64,000 bases of DNA from Haloarcula salinisoli (lineage in GTDB: Archaea > Halobacteriota > Halobacteria > Halobacteriales > Haloarculaceae). The stretch's first letter is position 1. Each line of letters opens with the position of its first letter. The notes beneath the pieces are model-generated. The model was not told the DNA's origin and did not search any database. It saw only the letters and a list, made by a program, of their open reading frames with translations. The DNA is taken from NCBI RefSeq assembly GCF_019599405.1, contig NZ_RKLQ01000003.1, forward strand, positions 1 to 64,000, given 5' to 3'. A program made the position numbers and the translations under genes. Shown piece by piece: positions 35,934 to 43,857 of the stretch.

Positions 35934-36359
35934 TCAGTCGGCTGACGCGCCGGCATCTGCTGCCGTGTGCAGCGGGAACTGAAACGAGAAGTCGACGTTC
36001 TCGACACCCTCGCGGAGTTGGGGCTTCTTGCGCTGTCCGTCGACTTCGAACTCGACGACGCCCAGTGATTCGAGCTCTTCGAGGTTCCGATGGACGTCAC
36101 GGTAGTCACGGTCGACGACCGTAGCGGCGTCCTGGATGCTCTCGGGCTGGTGTTCGACTATCGCTTCGATGAGCTTCAGGTTCCGCTCGCGCATCAACTG
36201 CTCGACGTCGCCGTACTCCTCGAAGTTCAGGACGAACCGGACGTCCTGCTCGACAGCCTCGCCGGTTTCGCCCGCTTGGGCACGCCGCAGTCGCTTCTCA
36301 GCCGCGTCGCGGTGGTCATCGCGTTGCTTGAACGTGATTTTGAGTGTGTTTGCTTTCAT
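35934..36359 (-). CDS. HTH antitoxin/repressor, HVO_A0114-like
   Basis: 141 residues. The N-terminal basic segment (NTLKITFKQRDDHRD) is followed by a winged helix (LIEAIVEHQPESIQDAATVVDRDYRDVHRNLEELESLGVVEF) and an acidic tail. It overlaps the upstream TumE-like gene by 4 bp, the usual toxin-first order for this haloarchaeal pair. It should neutralise the toxin and repress the operon by binding the CCCATAG palindrome at 36658-36691; this is inferred. Confidence 0.82.
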   Translation of the reverse strand: MKANTLKITFKQRDDHRDAAEKRLRRAQAGETGEAVEQDVRFVLNFEEYGDVEQLMRERNLKLIEAIVEHQPESIQDAATVVDRDYRDVHRNLEELESLGVVEFEVDGQRKKPQLREGVENVDFSFQFPLHTAADAGASAD

Positions 36360-36637
36360 TGTCGGGATTCCACCTCGTCGACGAATTGTCGCCGGAGCGC
36401 CAGCATTCCGGGGAAGTCGATTTCCTCGACACCGTCGGCCGTGTGGCGCTCGTGGCGTCCGGGCGTCTCGTTCTCGTTATCGTAGCGTAGGATGGTTCCC
36501 CGGCCGTCGGTGTAGCCGTAGTGAAGCGCGTAGCGATAGCCGCTCGGAAACTGGGGGTCGTCCGTCTGCAGTATCTTCCGACGGATGACCGTCTCGCCCA
36601 CACGGTCTTCGACGTCCTCGATAACCGTGTACCCCAT
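36356..36637 (-). CDS. TumE-family toxin (DUF6516-like)
   Basis: 93 residues: MGYTVIEDVEDRVGETVIRRKILQTDDPQFPSGYRYALHYG... The pattern of a short beta-rich start, YRYALHYG, RYDNENE and a C-terminal HHT-like block (GRHERHTADGV...FPGM) matches the TumE-like toxin family. The mode of action in archaea is not established. It is first in a two-gene operon with the HTH antitoxin. It lies 80 bp outside the left att repeat of the azf island. Confidence 0.8.
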   Translation of the reverse strand: MGYTVIEDVEDRVGETVIRRKILQTDDPQFPSGYRYALHYGYTDGRGTILRYDNENETPGRHERHTADGVEEIDFPGMLALRRQFVDEVESRQ

Positions 36638-36657
36638 CGCTACAGTATGATACGAAT

Positions 36658-36691
36658 CCCATAGTGATAGTTCTATGGGGGCGGTCCCATA
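36658..36691 (-). promoter_or_regulatory. Palindromic operator of the toxin-antitoxin operon
   Basis: CCCATAG (36658-36664) and CTATGGG (36673-36679) form an inverted repeat with an 8-bp spacer, and a third CCCATAG follows at 36685-36691. The set overlaps the expected TATA/BRE position of the toxin gene (ATG at 36637). Repression by the antitoxin is the simple reading. Related CCATAGG/CCTATGG half-sites occur in the island at 41088-41119. Confidence 0.65.
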
Positions 36692-36716
36692 GGAACAGTA
36701 TCGAGAGGAAAATTGT

Positions 36717-36832
36717 TCAGACGTCCGGTTCGACGACCCGGTCTTCGCCGTCGAAGTGCGCGGAGTTGTCCTGCGGGCGGTAGTTCAGGGCCTCTTTGGC
36801 GCGGTCGATGGAGTAGTACTTGCGGTCGTTGT
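36717..36832 (-). pseudogene. Orphan 3' end of azf (left att of the island)
   Basis: Encodes NDRKYYSIDRAKEALNYRPQ and onward to the stop after VVEPDV, the last about 38 residues of Azf, without any 5' part. It matches 43857-43971 at 108 of 115 positions. It is the outer copy left when the island inserted into the azf 3' end. Sequence upstream of it (36833-36881) is island DNA, so it cannot be expressed as part of Azf. Confidence 0.85.
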
Positions 36833-36881
36833 GCCTCGCTGCGCTCGGCAAGTCTCGCTCGTCAGTCGGTTCGGAGCAATA

Positions 36882-37925
36882 ATGAACTCGCAACAGAACG
36901 CCCCGGACCAACACGCACAGACACTCGAACCACTGGCACCTGCGGAAGCACAATCACTCTATCTCCAGTCACGACAGGATGAGTTAGCCGACCGTTCACT
37001 CCAGCTCCACGAGAAGCACGTCGGGTCGTTCGTGGAGTGGTACACCGATAAGGCCGGGTCAGAGGCGAATATGAACGACGTGACGGCCCGTACTGTCCAT
37101 GAGTATCAGCTGCACATCAAAGGCGGATTCGCTCAATCTACGGTAAGCATCTATCTCAGTACTGTCCGGCAATTCGTGGAGTTTTGTGAAAGTATAGATG
37201 CTGTAGTGGGCGGGACGTCTCAGAAAATCGTTCTCCCCGACCGCGACCGCAATGCTCGCACTGAAATGCTGGAATCAGACGACGCGACCGCGATACTGTC
37301 GTATCTACGCAAGTACCACTACGCAAGCCGTACGCACGCGCTCATGGCGCTCCTCTGGCACACGGGGATTCGGACGGGGACAGTACGGGCGCTTGATGTG
37401 AATGACTTAGACGCCGAACGCGAGCGTCTACGGATTCGCCATCGTCCCGATACGGATACGCCGCTGAAGAACACTGAGAAGGCCGAGAGATACATTGCAC
37501 TCTCTGCCGAGGTGAGCGAAATTCTCGAAGACTACGCCGATAAGGCCCGCCACGGCGTAACTGACGACCACGACCGAGAACCGTTGTTTACCACCAGACA
37601 GGGTCGGCCAGCGAAGAACTCTATCAGACGGAATATCTACGCAGCTACGCGTCCCTGTGCGACGGGTCGAGGCTGTCCACATAACAAGGACCCAGATACC
37701 TGCGAAGCTGCACAGCGTACCAACGACGCCTGCAAATGTCCCTCTACAGTCTCGGGCCATCCTGTGCGACGTGGTGCTATTACCCATCACCTTCGTCAAG
37801 ATGTACCCGAGAAGGTCGTTTCCGACCGTATGAACGTCTCGCAGGACGTTCTCGATGAACACTACGACCGTCGGACTGAAGACGAAAAGGCAGAGCAGCG
37901 GAGGCAATTCCTCTCTAACGTGTAG
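36882..37925 (+). CDS. Tyrosine recombinase (integrase)
   Basis: 347 residues. A SAM-like N-terminal core-binding domain (about 35-125) is followed by the catalytic domain. The catalytic Arg lies in HTGIRTGTVRALD (about 157-169), the HxxR block is GHPVRRG (about 294-300) and the nucleophile Tyr is in LDEHYDRR (about 329-336). Cysteines in the insert CATGRGCPHNK...CKC suggest a zinc knob typical of haloarchaeal integrases. It should recombine the azf-derived att sites flanking the island. ATG 36882 is chosen because upstream codons are antisense azf and spacer. Confidence 0.93.
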   Translation: MNSQQNAPDQHAQTLEPLAPAEAQSLYLQSRQDELADRSLQLHEKHVGSFVEWYTDKAGSEANMNDVTARTVHEYQLHIKGGFAQSTVSIYLSTVRQFVEFCESIDAVVGGTSQKIVLPDRDRNARTEMLESDDATAILSYLRKYHYASRTHALMALLWHTGIRTGTVRALDVNDLDAERERLRIRHRPDTDTPLKNTEKAERYIALSAEVSEILEDYADKARHGVTDDHDREPLFTTRQGRPAKNSIRRNIYAATRPCATGRGCPHNKDPDTCEAAQRTNDACKCPSTVSGHPVRRGAITHHLRQDVPEKVVSDRMNVSQDVLDEHYDRRTEDEKAEQRRQFLSNV

Positions 37926-38075
37926 CCTCCTTTCGACGTGGCTACGTCACCGAGGCGTTGAACGCCGGACAGCCGAAGAAGGTGACTCTTGATAGGTGGT
38001 GTGATAGAAATATCTTGGAGAAATTCTATCTCTGGTCCAATTTACTAACTAATGCGACCGATTTTCTTTCAGCGG

Positions 38076-38786
38076 TTACTCTTGGTTAGTCTCGACACGA
38101 TTAGCCCTCTGATAGTATGCAATCGCCAGCAGATTGCCTATCACGTACGCACCCCACGCTTGTTTATCAGGTAAGAAGCGAGTGAGTCCTCCTATGAGAC
38201 CGCTGGTTATGAACAGAAGATATGTCTCATCGACCTTCCCGCCGACTACCTGTAATGCTTCATAAGTTCGCTGAAATGCGAACCGAACATGAAACTGATA
38301 AAGGAAATTTTCAATTTCTATATCAAGCCTTCGTTCAGATTCGACAGTCGTTGCATTGTTGGCCTCTCCTAACTGGCTGGGACCGTAATCCACAGAATTA
38401 AAACTTGGTTCTATTTGTCCCGGGATATTCATTTCAGAGAACATACCGGGAGCGTGCGTTAGTTCATGCGACAGTCTGGATAGTGGAAAAGTGATTTTCG
38501 GTAGTTCAACAGCGGAGGCAACCTCTTGGGAGATAGGTTGGCCTACATTCGCCAGCGGGGCCAACTGTTTCGACATATCCAACCCAGCCAGCGGGGCCAA
38601 CTGTTTCGACATATCCAACCCAGCCAATGGGGCTAATTCTTCCGACATATCCAACCCAGCCAATGGGGCTAATTCTTCCGACATATCCAACCCGTTGAGT
38701 GCGAACGACTGAGTCATATCTAACCCAGCAAGAAAAGACAGGTCTTCCGAAATATTTGGATATTCACCGGAGCAGTCGTCAGACAT
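38076..38786 (-). CDS. Membrane protein with 12-residue tandem repeats
   Basis: 236 residues. Residues about 13-80 hold six copies of a 12-residue unit, consensus LAGLDMSEELAP; the central ones are encoded by nearly identical 36-bp DNA repeats. A middle region follows, and the C-terminus has two hydrophobic helices (LLFITSGLIGGLTRFL and WGAYVIGNLLAIAYY). The unit suggests an amphipathic helix or solenoid in front of a membrane anchor. ATG 38786 is supported by a T-rich TATA region about 28 nt upstream. No known domain. A membrane effector of a defence system or a superinfection factor is possible, but unproven. Confidence 0.75.
   Translation of the reverse strand: MSDDCSGEYPNISEDLSFLAGLDMTQSFALNGLDMSEELAPLAGLDMSEELAPLAGLDMSKQLAPLAGLDMSKQLAPLANVGQPISQEVASAVELPKITFPLSRLSHELTHAPGMFSEMNIPGQIEPSFNSVDYGPSQLGEANNATTVESERRLDIEIENFLYQFHVRFAFQRTYEALQVVGGKVDETYLLFITSGLIGGLTRFLPDKQAWGAYVIGNLLAIAYYQRANRVETNQE
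38520..38712 (-). repeat. 36-bp tandem repeats inside the 236-aa gene
   Basis: Units such as GGGGCCAACTGTTTCGACAT plus 16 nt recur four times almost exactly (about 38558-38700), with degenerate units at both ends. They stay in frame and have no unrelated spacers, so this is a coding repeat that can expand or contract by slippage, not a CRISPR array. Confidence 0.85.
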
Positions 38787-38849
38787 CTTTTGTATACTAA
38801 GATTACAATTAAAAAAAGAGTTGCGCCGTATCACTAATTCGGTGGAAGT

Positions 38850-39290
38850 TCACACCGATTTCCAGAGCCTATAGAACAAGAAGAAAAACACGCTAATAGT
38901 CACAAATGGAAGTAGGATTAAAAGTAGAGATTCACCCCAGTAGGTGACAGTCTGACTGCCGAATCTTTGATGTATGAGAACTACCCAAAGAAGCCAAGCA
39001 ACCCCAGCGACACCAATCAAAAGGCTCGCAAAAAATACTTTGATGCCAAACTGCCAGCCAGACTCTGCGTGACTGAGAAGCCAATTCGGAACACTCTCCG
39101 GTGCGCCATATTTTCTCGCCATGAATCCGAGGCCGAGCAAGAAACCGATGACAGTTCCACTCGCCACTCCAAGAACATAATCTACTCTCAGTACTGCTTC
39201 TGCGACAACACCGAGTATTAGTGTGGATAAGAAAGTTCCAAAAAACGCGGCAAGCCAATTACTAAAGTTAGATGAATCAGATTCTGTCAT
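38850..39290 (-). CDS. Four-helix membrane protein of the island
   Basis: 146 residues with about four predicted membrane helices (WLAAFFGTFLSTLILGVVAE; VLGVASGTVIGFLLGLGF; VFFASLLIGVAGVAWLLWVV; LLLILLPFVTISVFFFLFY). It is upstream of the repeat-bearing gene on the same strand (about 60 bp apart), so the two may be one operon of membrane proteins. AT-rich codon use fits the island rather than the chromosome. No family recognised. Confidence 0.72.
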   Translation of the reverse strand: MTESDSSNFSNWLAAFFGTFLSTLILGVVAEAVLRVDYVLGVASGTVIGFLLGLGFMARKYGAPESVPNWLLSHAESGWQFGIKVFFASLLIGVAGVAWLLWVVLIHQRFGSQTVTYWGESLLLILLPFVTISVFFFLFYRLWKSV

Positions 39291-39415
39291 CGGTTGTTAT
39301 CTTCATACGTAGTTCTGAACGAGGCAAAATGTAACCCCCAGTTACCACACTAATTCCAATGAAGTTCGCTCGGTTTGCACCATTTTAAAAGGGGCTCGCT
39401 ACAGAGAGTATAGCA

Positions 39416-40474
39416 ATGGACCGGGACGAGATTGACGAGTACGTCCAGCGGTGTCAGCAGCTTATCGAAGCCTCACCGCAGATGGACGAGGAAAACACGA
39501 AGGTCAAACTCATTCAGCCGTTTCTGGAACTCCTCGGGTGGGACCTCTACTCTACCGAAGTCGCGCTGGAATACACTATCCCGATGGCTTCAGGAAGTAC
39601 GCACGTCGATTATGCTCTTCTCGTAGGGGATTCGCCTGTGGTCTTCGTTGAAGCCAAGCCAGTACGGTCTACCCTCACTGACAGCGAAGTTCAGCAGCTG
39701 CGGAGTTATATGCGACAAGAACTTGATGTGGACTGGGGAATTCTGACCAACGGAAAATCCTTCGAGGTTCTGACCAAGAACCACCGTGGCAACGGAGGAG
39801 AGGAGGTGTCTGTCGCTCAATTTAACCTCGATGACCTATCCGATAACCCCGGTGTGCTGGAACTACTTACGAAGGAGTCGATACGCTCAGGGAAATCGGA
39901 CGAAGTCGCGGAGCAGGTCGCAGAGACAAACCGGGCAATCCGGCATCTACAAGAAAACGAAGACAGCGTCACTAAGGCTGTGAGCGAGGCGGTCGAAAAA
40001 GAGGTTGGAGAACTTACGATTGACCTCGAAGAACAGTCGCGGGAGTTCACACAGAACCTCGTCTCTGTCCTACGAGAACAGCGTCACTTCGTTAGTGATG
40101 AACCTCTATCCAAACCCGATAAGGCCGCGAGAGCATCCGGGGACAAAAACGAAACCACACACAGCACCGAAACACCAGAGGATAGTATCTCTCCAGTGCC
40201 AGATGTCTCTGATTTCAAGACAGATACGGACAAGCGGTTTTATAAACGGCTCAAAAACAAGTCAGATTCACAGCCTGCAGTTTACAGGAGATTAATTAGA
40301 AATGAGGGAAAAGTATCACGACCAAGATTTGATGAATTAGCAGAAAAAGAGGGATTCAATCCGGGTGGTGGGGGACACAATGCCTCTCTGCTGGTCTTGG
40401 AAAGAGTAACAGACGAAATCGAACGCCGAGGGAGGGGTGATGACCAAGTCCTTGTCTGGGTGGGTGAAAATTGA
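39416..40474 (+). CDS. HsdR-N (type I restriction R-subunit N-terminal) nuclease-domain protein
   Basis: 352 residues. The first about 150 residues match HSDR_N: KVKLIQPFLELLGWDL, HVDYALLVGDSPVVFVEAKP with the PD-(D/E)XK residues Asp (HVD), Glu and Lys (EAK), then LRSYMRQELDVDWGILTNG. A coiled-coil middle (about 160-220) and a small C-terminal domain follow. No helicase, HsdM or HsdS is nearby, so it is not a full type I system. A stand-alone nuclease or single-gene defence factor is the likeliest reading. It is flanked by 1.3 kb of non-coding DNA. Confidence 0.82.
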   Translation: MDRDEIDEYVQRCQQLIEASPQMDEENTKVKLIQPFLELLGWDLYSTEVALEYTIPMASGSTHVDYALLVGDSPVVFVEAKPVRSTLTDSEVQQLRSYMRQELDVDWGILTNGKSFEVLTKNHRGNGGEEVSVAQFNLDDLSDNPGVLELLTKESIRSGKSDEVAEQVAETNRAIRHLQENEDSVTKAVSEAVEKEVGELTIDLEEQSREFTQNLVSVLREQRHFVSDEPLSKPDKAARASGDKNETTHSTETPEDSISPVPDVSDFKTDTDKRFYKRLKNKSDSQPAVYRRLIRNEGKVSRPRFDELAEKEGFNPGGGGHNASLLVLERVTDEIERRGRGDDQVLVWVGEN

Positions 40475-41778
40475 GTTAGACCTCACGGAGGGACTATTTC
40501 AAATTTAGATTTGTTAGTATCAGTCTCGGTGAAGGAGCAAATGGATAAGTCACCCAGACAGCAAGGTGGGGTCTTTTCGGGACTACAGAATATTACATAT
40601 GAGCCGAATTCTGGGATATTTGAGGCGCTTTGTTTTATTCTACGTGGGCTATTTTCTTCCACCTGAGACGGATGAAGTCACTTCATACTTCATCTGATGC
40701 GGCCCTGATATGCAATCTACAATGCCAACTTAGCATGGTCCACATATAGGTATAATATATGGTAACTACAGCAGGTATCAACTCAAGTTTAGAATCTCAG
40801 GGACATCACCGATAACCCCGCCTCAGCATTAGAGTCTACATAGGGTTAGACTCTGCAGTAGACAAAGGGTTAGACTCGATAACCCCGCTTCAGTTAACAG
40901 CTTGTCTCTCAGAGGCCAGATATAGATTCAGAGCCGATTAAGCCATGCTATGATACCGCTAATCGCCCCTCAGGCCCGGAAGGTCGCTAATCACACCCAT
41001 CGTCGTTACCGCTTGATTGGCTAAGGCCGACGCTGCAATCGTCCCCTGCAGGAGGAATGCAATTCTAACCCCTCTGTAGCTCTTCCTATGGAGCTTCATA
41101 GGTTTCTATGTCCCATAGGGCGTGATTTAATAGAATTGTCTCAGAGCCCGCTCAGAAGCTTACAAATAGGTCGGTGGCTGGCATAGTGAAACTCTCCTCA
41201 GATATAAGAAATTGACGTTTATTTCGGTATATTCCGATACTTGGCTCATACGTAAGATTAGGGTTGCCGGTCAACTGACTTGCCTGAAAGTTGGCGCGGG
41301 GTTATCGGTTCCAAGCAGCAACGTGCCAATTGCTTGTTCGACCTGATGGACGACGAGTGTGAAGTCGTGGAAGTCTATCCTGACGCATTCTAACACCTCT
41401 ATCGGGCGTAATGTCCCGCACCTATCCCGGCTGTTCGGTCTCAGAACCTTCGGGTTTCCGCAAAAATCTGGTCAAACACACTCAGGATTGAGCGCGGCTG
41501 GTTACTAATAATAAGGGGTGGGGGGTGCCTCTGGTGTTCTAACCGCCCGATTATAACTAATGGGCATATCCGTTCATGCAGCCGGGATTGCTATACTTAT
41601 AATACCATCAGAGTCAGCGCGCAAGAAGCAGCATAACTTCGGTAATCTGCAGTCAGCGTAGACAATTAAACCCGGTCCGAGGCGGGCTTATCGAGTCTTC
41701 CCTCGCATGGGAGATGTTCAAATCGGTGGTAGGCCAGTGGGCCGTAGGACTTCCGTGTGAAGTCATACTTGACTTCGA
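40475..41778. other. 1.3-kb AT-rich non-coding region of the island
   Basis: No complete gene is found on either strand. Repeats: GATAACCCCGC at 40811-40821 and 40878-40888, inverted at 41296-41306; AGGGTTAGACTC at 40842-40853 and 40866-40877; and a run of CCTATGG/CATAG/CTATG/CCCATAGG half-sites at 41088-41119. A coding-like scrap ending ...FDLMDDECEVVEVYPDAF lies at about 41291-41393. Candidates are an origin or maintenance region, a structured RNA, or gene remains. Confidence 0.55.
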
Positions 41779-42675
41779 TTACGGGAATGATTCCCTCCGT
41801 AGAACTGACTCAGCACTACCGTTACTAACCATCTCTTCTACTTCTTCTCTTGTGAAACCGATAATGCGTGGGGCGTCATCATTGTCTAACACATCGTCAT
41901 AAGATGATTTGAACCCGTTCATACTGATAAAGAATGCCTGTTTGACACCGTGCATCCGGTCGATTTCGTTGACTTTTGATTCAAATGAGTCAAAGTCGGA
42001 CAACTCAGCTGGCTCTTTCTGCCACTTATTCTCTACCAATGTAGCGTGACCGAGCGTTCGAAATAGCCAGTCCGGAGCTTCAGCTAAATTAACCAGAACA
42101 TCGATTTCTCCTCTCTTTGCATGGGGATATCTGGAAATAGCATGGACTCCCTCTATCTGTATGAATAAGATGCCGATAAAATGGTCAAACAGCTGACCTC
42201 TATACGAGGCGTTTTCCATCTCCTCCAATTGTCTGTACTTTTTTTCAAGATAAGATTTAGAGACGTCGTATGCTTGCTCAGAAAAGACTTTCAAACTCTC
42301 GTCGAAGCTCAGAAAAAAATCGACACCACCTTCTGGGATTTCATATACAACTTCCCAGTTTGCTTTCTTTCCCATAGAAAATTCTTCACCACACATACAA
42401 CGTTCGACCTCATCAGGGACGTTGCTCTGTTTCTCAAAGACGCCCCCATGAGAAGACGCACAGTTAGGGCATCGCACTTTGAGTTTGGCTTGGAGGATAT
42501 CTTCGTCACACAGGAAAGTGAACGCAGTCAATACGTGTGTCTCAGGGATATCTGCTTCACGCGCCGCTAAATCATGGCGAACATACTTTTGCCCCCTCTC
42601 TCTGGCCTTATTCAGGTACGTTTCCAAGCCCTTCAAGTTTTGATTGGGGATACTCTCCAGTTTCTCCGAGAACAT
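41779..42675 (-). CDS. PD-(D/E)XK nuclease-like protein with zinc ribbon
   Basis: 298 residues. A helical N-terminus is followed by a zinc ribbon, CPNC (about 69-72) and CMC (about 93-95). The C-terminal half looks like an Mrr/restriction-endonuclease fold: GEIDVLVNL (about 189-197; Asp), then TLVENKW (about 213-219; Glu and Lys as E-x-K) and a following beta-helix unit. Its ATG lies 68 nt inside the upstream gene, so the two are translationally coupled. I do not recognise the family. A DNA- or RNA-cleaving effector is inferred. Confidence 0.75.
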   Translation of the reverse strand: MFSEKLESIPNQNLKGLETYLNKARERGQKYVRHDLAAREADIPETHVLTAFTFLCDEDILQAKLKVRCPNCASSHGGVFEKQSNVPDEVERCMCGEEFSMGKKANWEVVYEIPEGGVDFFLSFDESLKVFSEQAYDVSKSYLEKKYRQLEEMENASYRGQLFDHFIGILFIQIEGVHAISRYPHAKRGEIDVLVNLAEAPDWLFRTLGHATLVENKWQKEPAELSDFDSFESKVNEIDRMHGVKQAFFISMNGFKSSYDDVLDNDDAPRIIGFTREEVEEMVSNGSAESVLRRESFP

Positions 42676-43597
42676 TATCTATCACCTCCGTAATCTCACT
42701 AATCTGTTGCTCTTGTTCATACTTAAGAAACGAGATTTTACTTTTATCCCGGTTGATATAGAACTTAGAGCCATCTTTTAATTCAACATAACCCATCCGG
42801 ATTTCCCCTTCTTTTTCTTCGAGTTGACGGATGACGTCTTCGTCCTCTCTGGCATCCATTCTTTCTCCCTCTTCATCGGTTTTAGAGCTGTATCTAACTG
42901 TCTCTACTGTTCGGCCCTCTTCGTCGTTAATACGAATCTTTAGACTGTAGTACTTGTCAACCAATTCTTCTCTAAATTTCTTTTCAAATTCAAGACCAAA
43001 ATCTGGCCGGTAACTCGCAGACGACTCTTCAATCCTTAGCGCGCCCGCAATTTGATTTGCGACCTTCTTAGCTATATTCTCATCAGAGCATCGGATTGCT
43101 ACTAAATCCGTATCATCTCTAATGACCGCAATGGCTCGCCCCCTGATTTCAGTGTTCTGTTCAATACCGGTTTTCGGGTCTGTATCTGCCTCTGACTCAA
43201 TATACCCAAAGCAGAGATACAGACGTCCCTCCAATATCTCCGAGGTTGCAAGATAGGGTTCTCTGACTCCAACTTCTGCCTTTGATTCTGCTATAGAAAG
43301 CTCGCATTCCTCTTCAATAGTCGAGAATGATTTACGCTCAATTCCTGTGATTACAAAATAATTCACGCTCTGCTGTCCAGCATATTTATACTCTAAAATT
43401 AGTTGTTCTATCTCTTCATCAGAGAGCTTCTCTGCCACCTTTCTTCGGGTTCCCGAATTTATATTAGAGATTTTAAAACCGTGAGAATCAATATACCGTT
43501 TAATCGCAGCTACTGGAATATCATAGCGAAGGAGTCGCTCATATCGTTCTTTCTCCCCAGTAGAATCAAAATCAGGGGTAGCACCGGTTCGGGACAT
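42608..43597 (-). CDS. Unknown 329-aa partner protein of the nuclease
   Basis: A soluble, charged protein. The first about 60 residues look like a small helix-turn-helix (YDIPVAAIKRYIDSHGFKISN), the middle is alpha/beta with AVIRDDTDLVAIRCSDENIAKKVANQIAGAL, and the C-terminus has short strands (GYVELKDGSKFYINRDK). It overlaps the nuclease gene by 68 bp and comes first, so it could be a sensor or specificity partner. No family recognised. Its AT-rich codons match the island. Confidence 0.7.
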   Translation of the reverse strand: MSRTGATPDFDSTGEKERYERLLRYDIPVAAIKRYIDSHGFKISNINSGTRRKVAEKLSDEEIEQLILEYKYAGQQSVNYFVITGIERKSFSTIEEECELSIAESKAEVGVREPYLATSEILEGRLYLCFGYIESEADTDPKTGIEQNTEIRGRAIAVIRDDTDLVAIRCSDENIAKKVANQIAGALRIEESSASYRPDFGLEFEKKFREELVDKYYSLKIRINDEEGRTVETVRYSSKTDEEGERMDAREDEDVIRQLEEKEGEIRMGYVELKDGSKFYINRDKSKISFLKYEQEQQISEITEVIDNVLGETGEYPQSKLEGLGNVPE

Positions 43598-43728
43598 ACT
43601 GTTTTATCATCAGTTCCTAATGAAATACTTTCGGTATTTGAGACTATTCAATATCTACTTTGACGTTGTATAATTCAGTCACCCAAAGAATGATATCCCT
43701 TGACGGGGCACTACGAGTGAACCGACGG

Positions 43729-43857
43729 ATGGCGACGACCCACCGATACGCTGTGTATGGCTACAAAATCGACGGCCAACAGAAACACCTACTCTCAGGC
43801 GAGAACGGGAACTCGCTACTGGACTCCGAAAAGGCTGAAGCGGCCTTATCGGCGCTC
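43729..43857 (+). pseudogene. Gene fragment running into the right att repeat
   Basis: A plausible start, MATTHRYAVYGYKIDGQQKH, continues as LLSGENGNSLLDSEKAEAALSALK and then runs into antisense azf, where its character becomes Arg-rich junk until a stop at 44131. It looks like the 5' part of an island gene whose reading frame ends artificially across the att site. In the circular form of the element it would join sequence now at 36833. Confidence 0.45.

Noticed and set aside
38520-38712. CRISPR array
   Set aside because: The 36-bp units are contiguous, in frame with a protein, and have no variable spacers.
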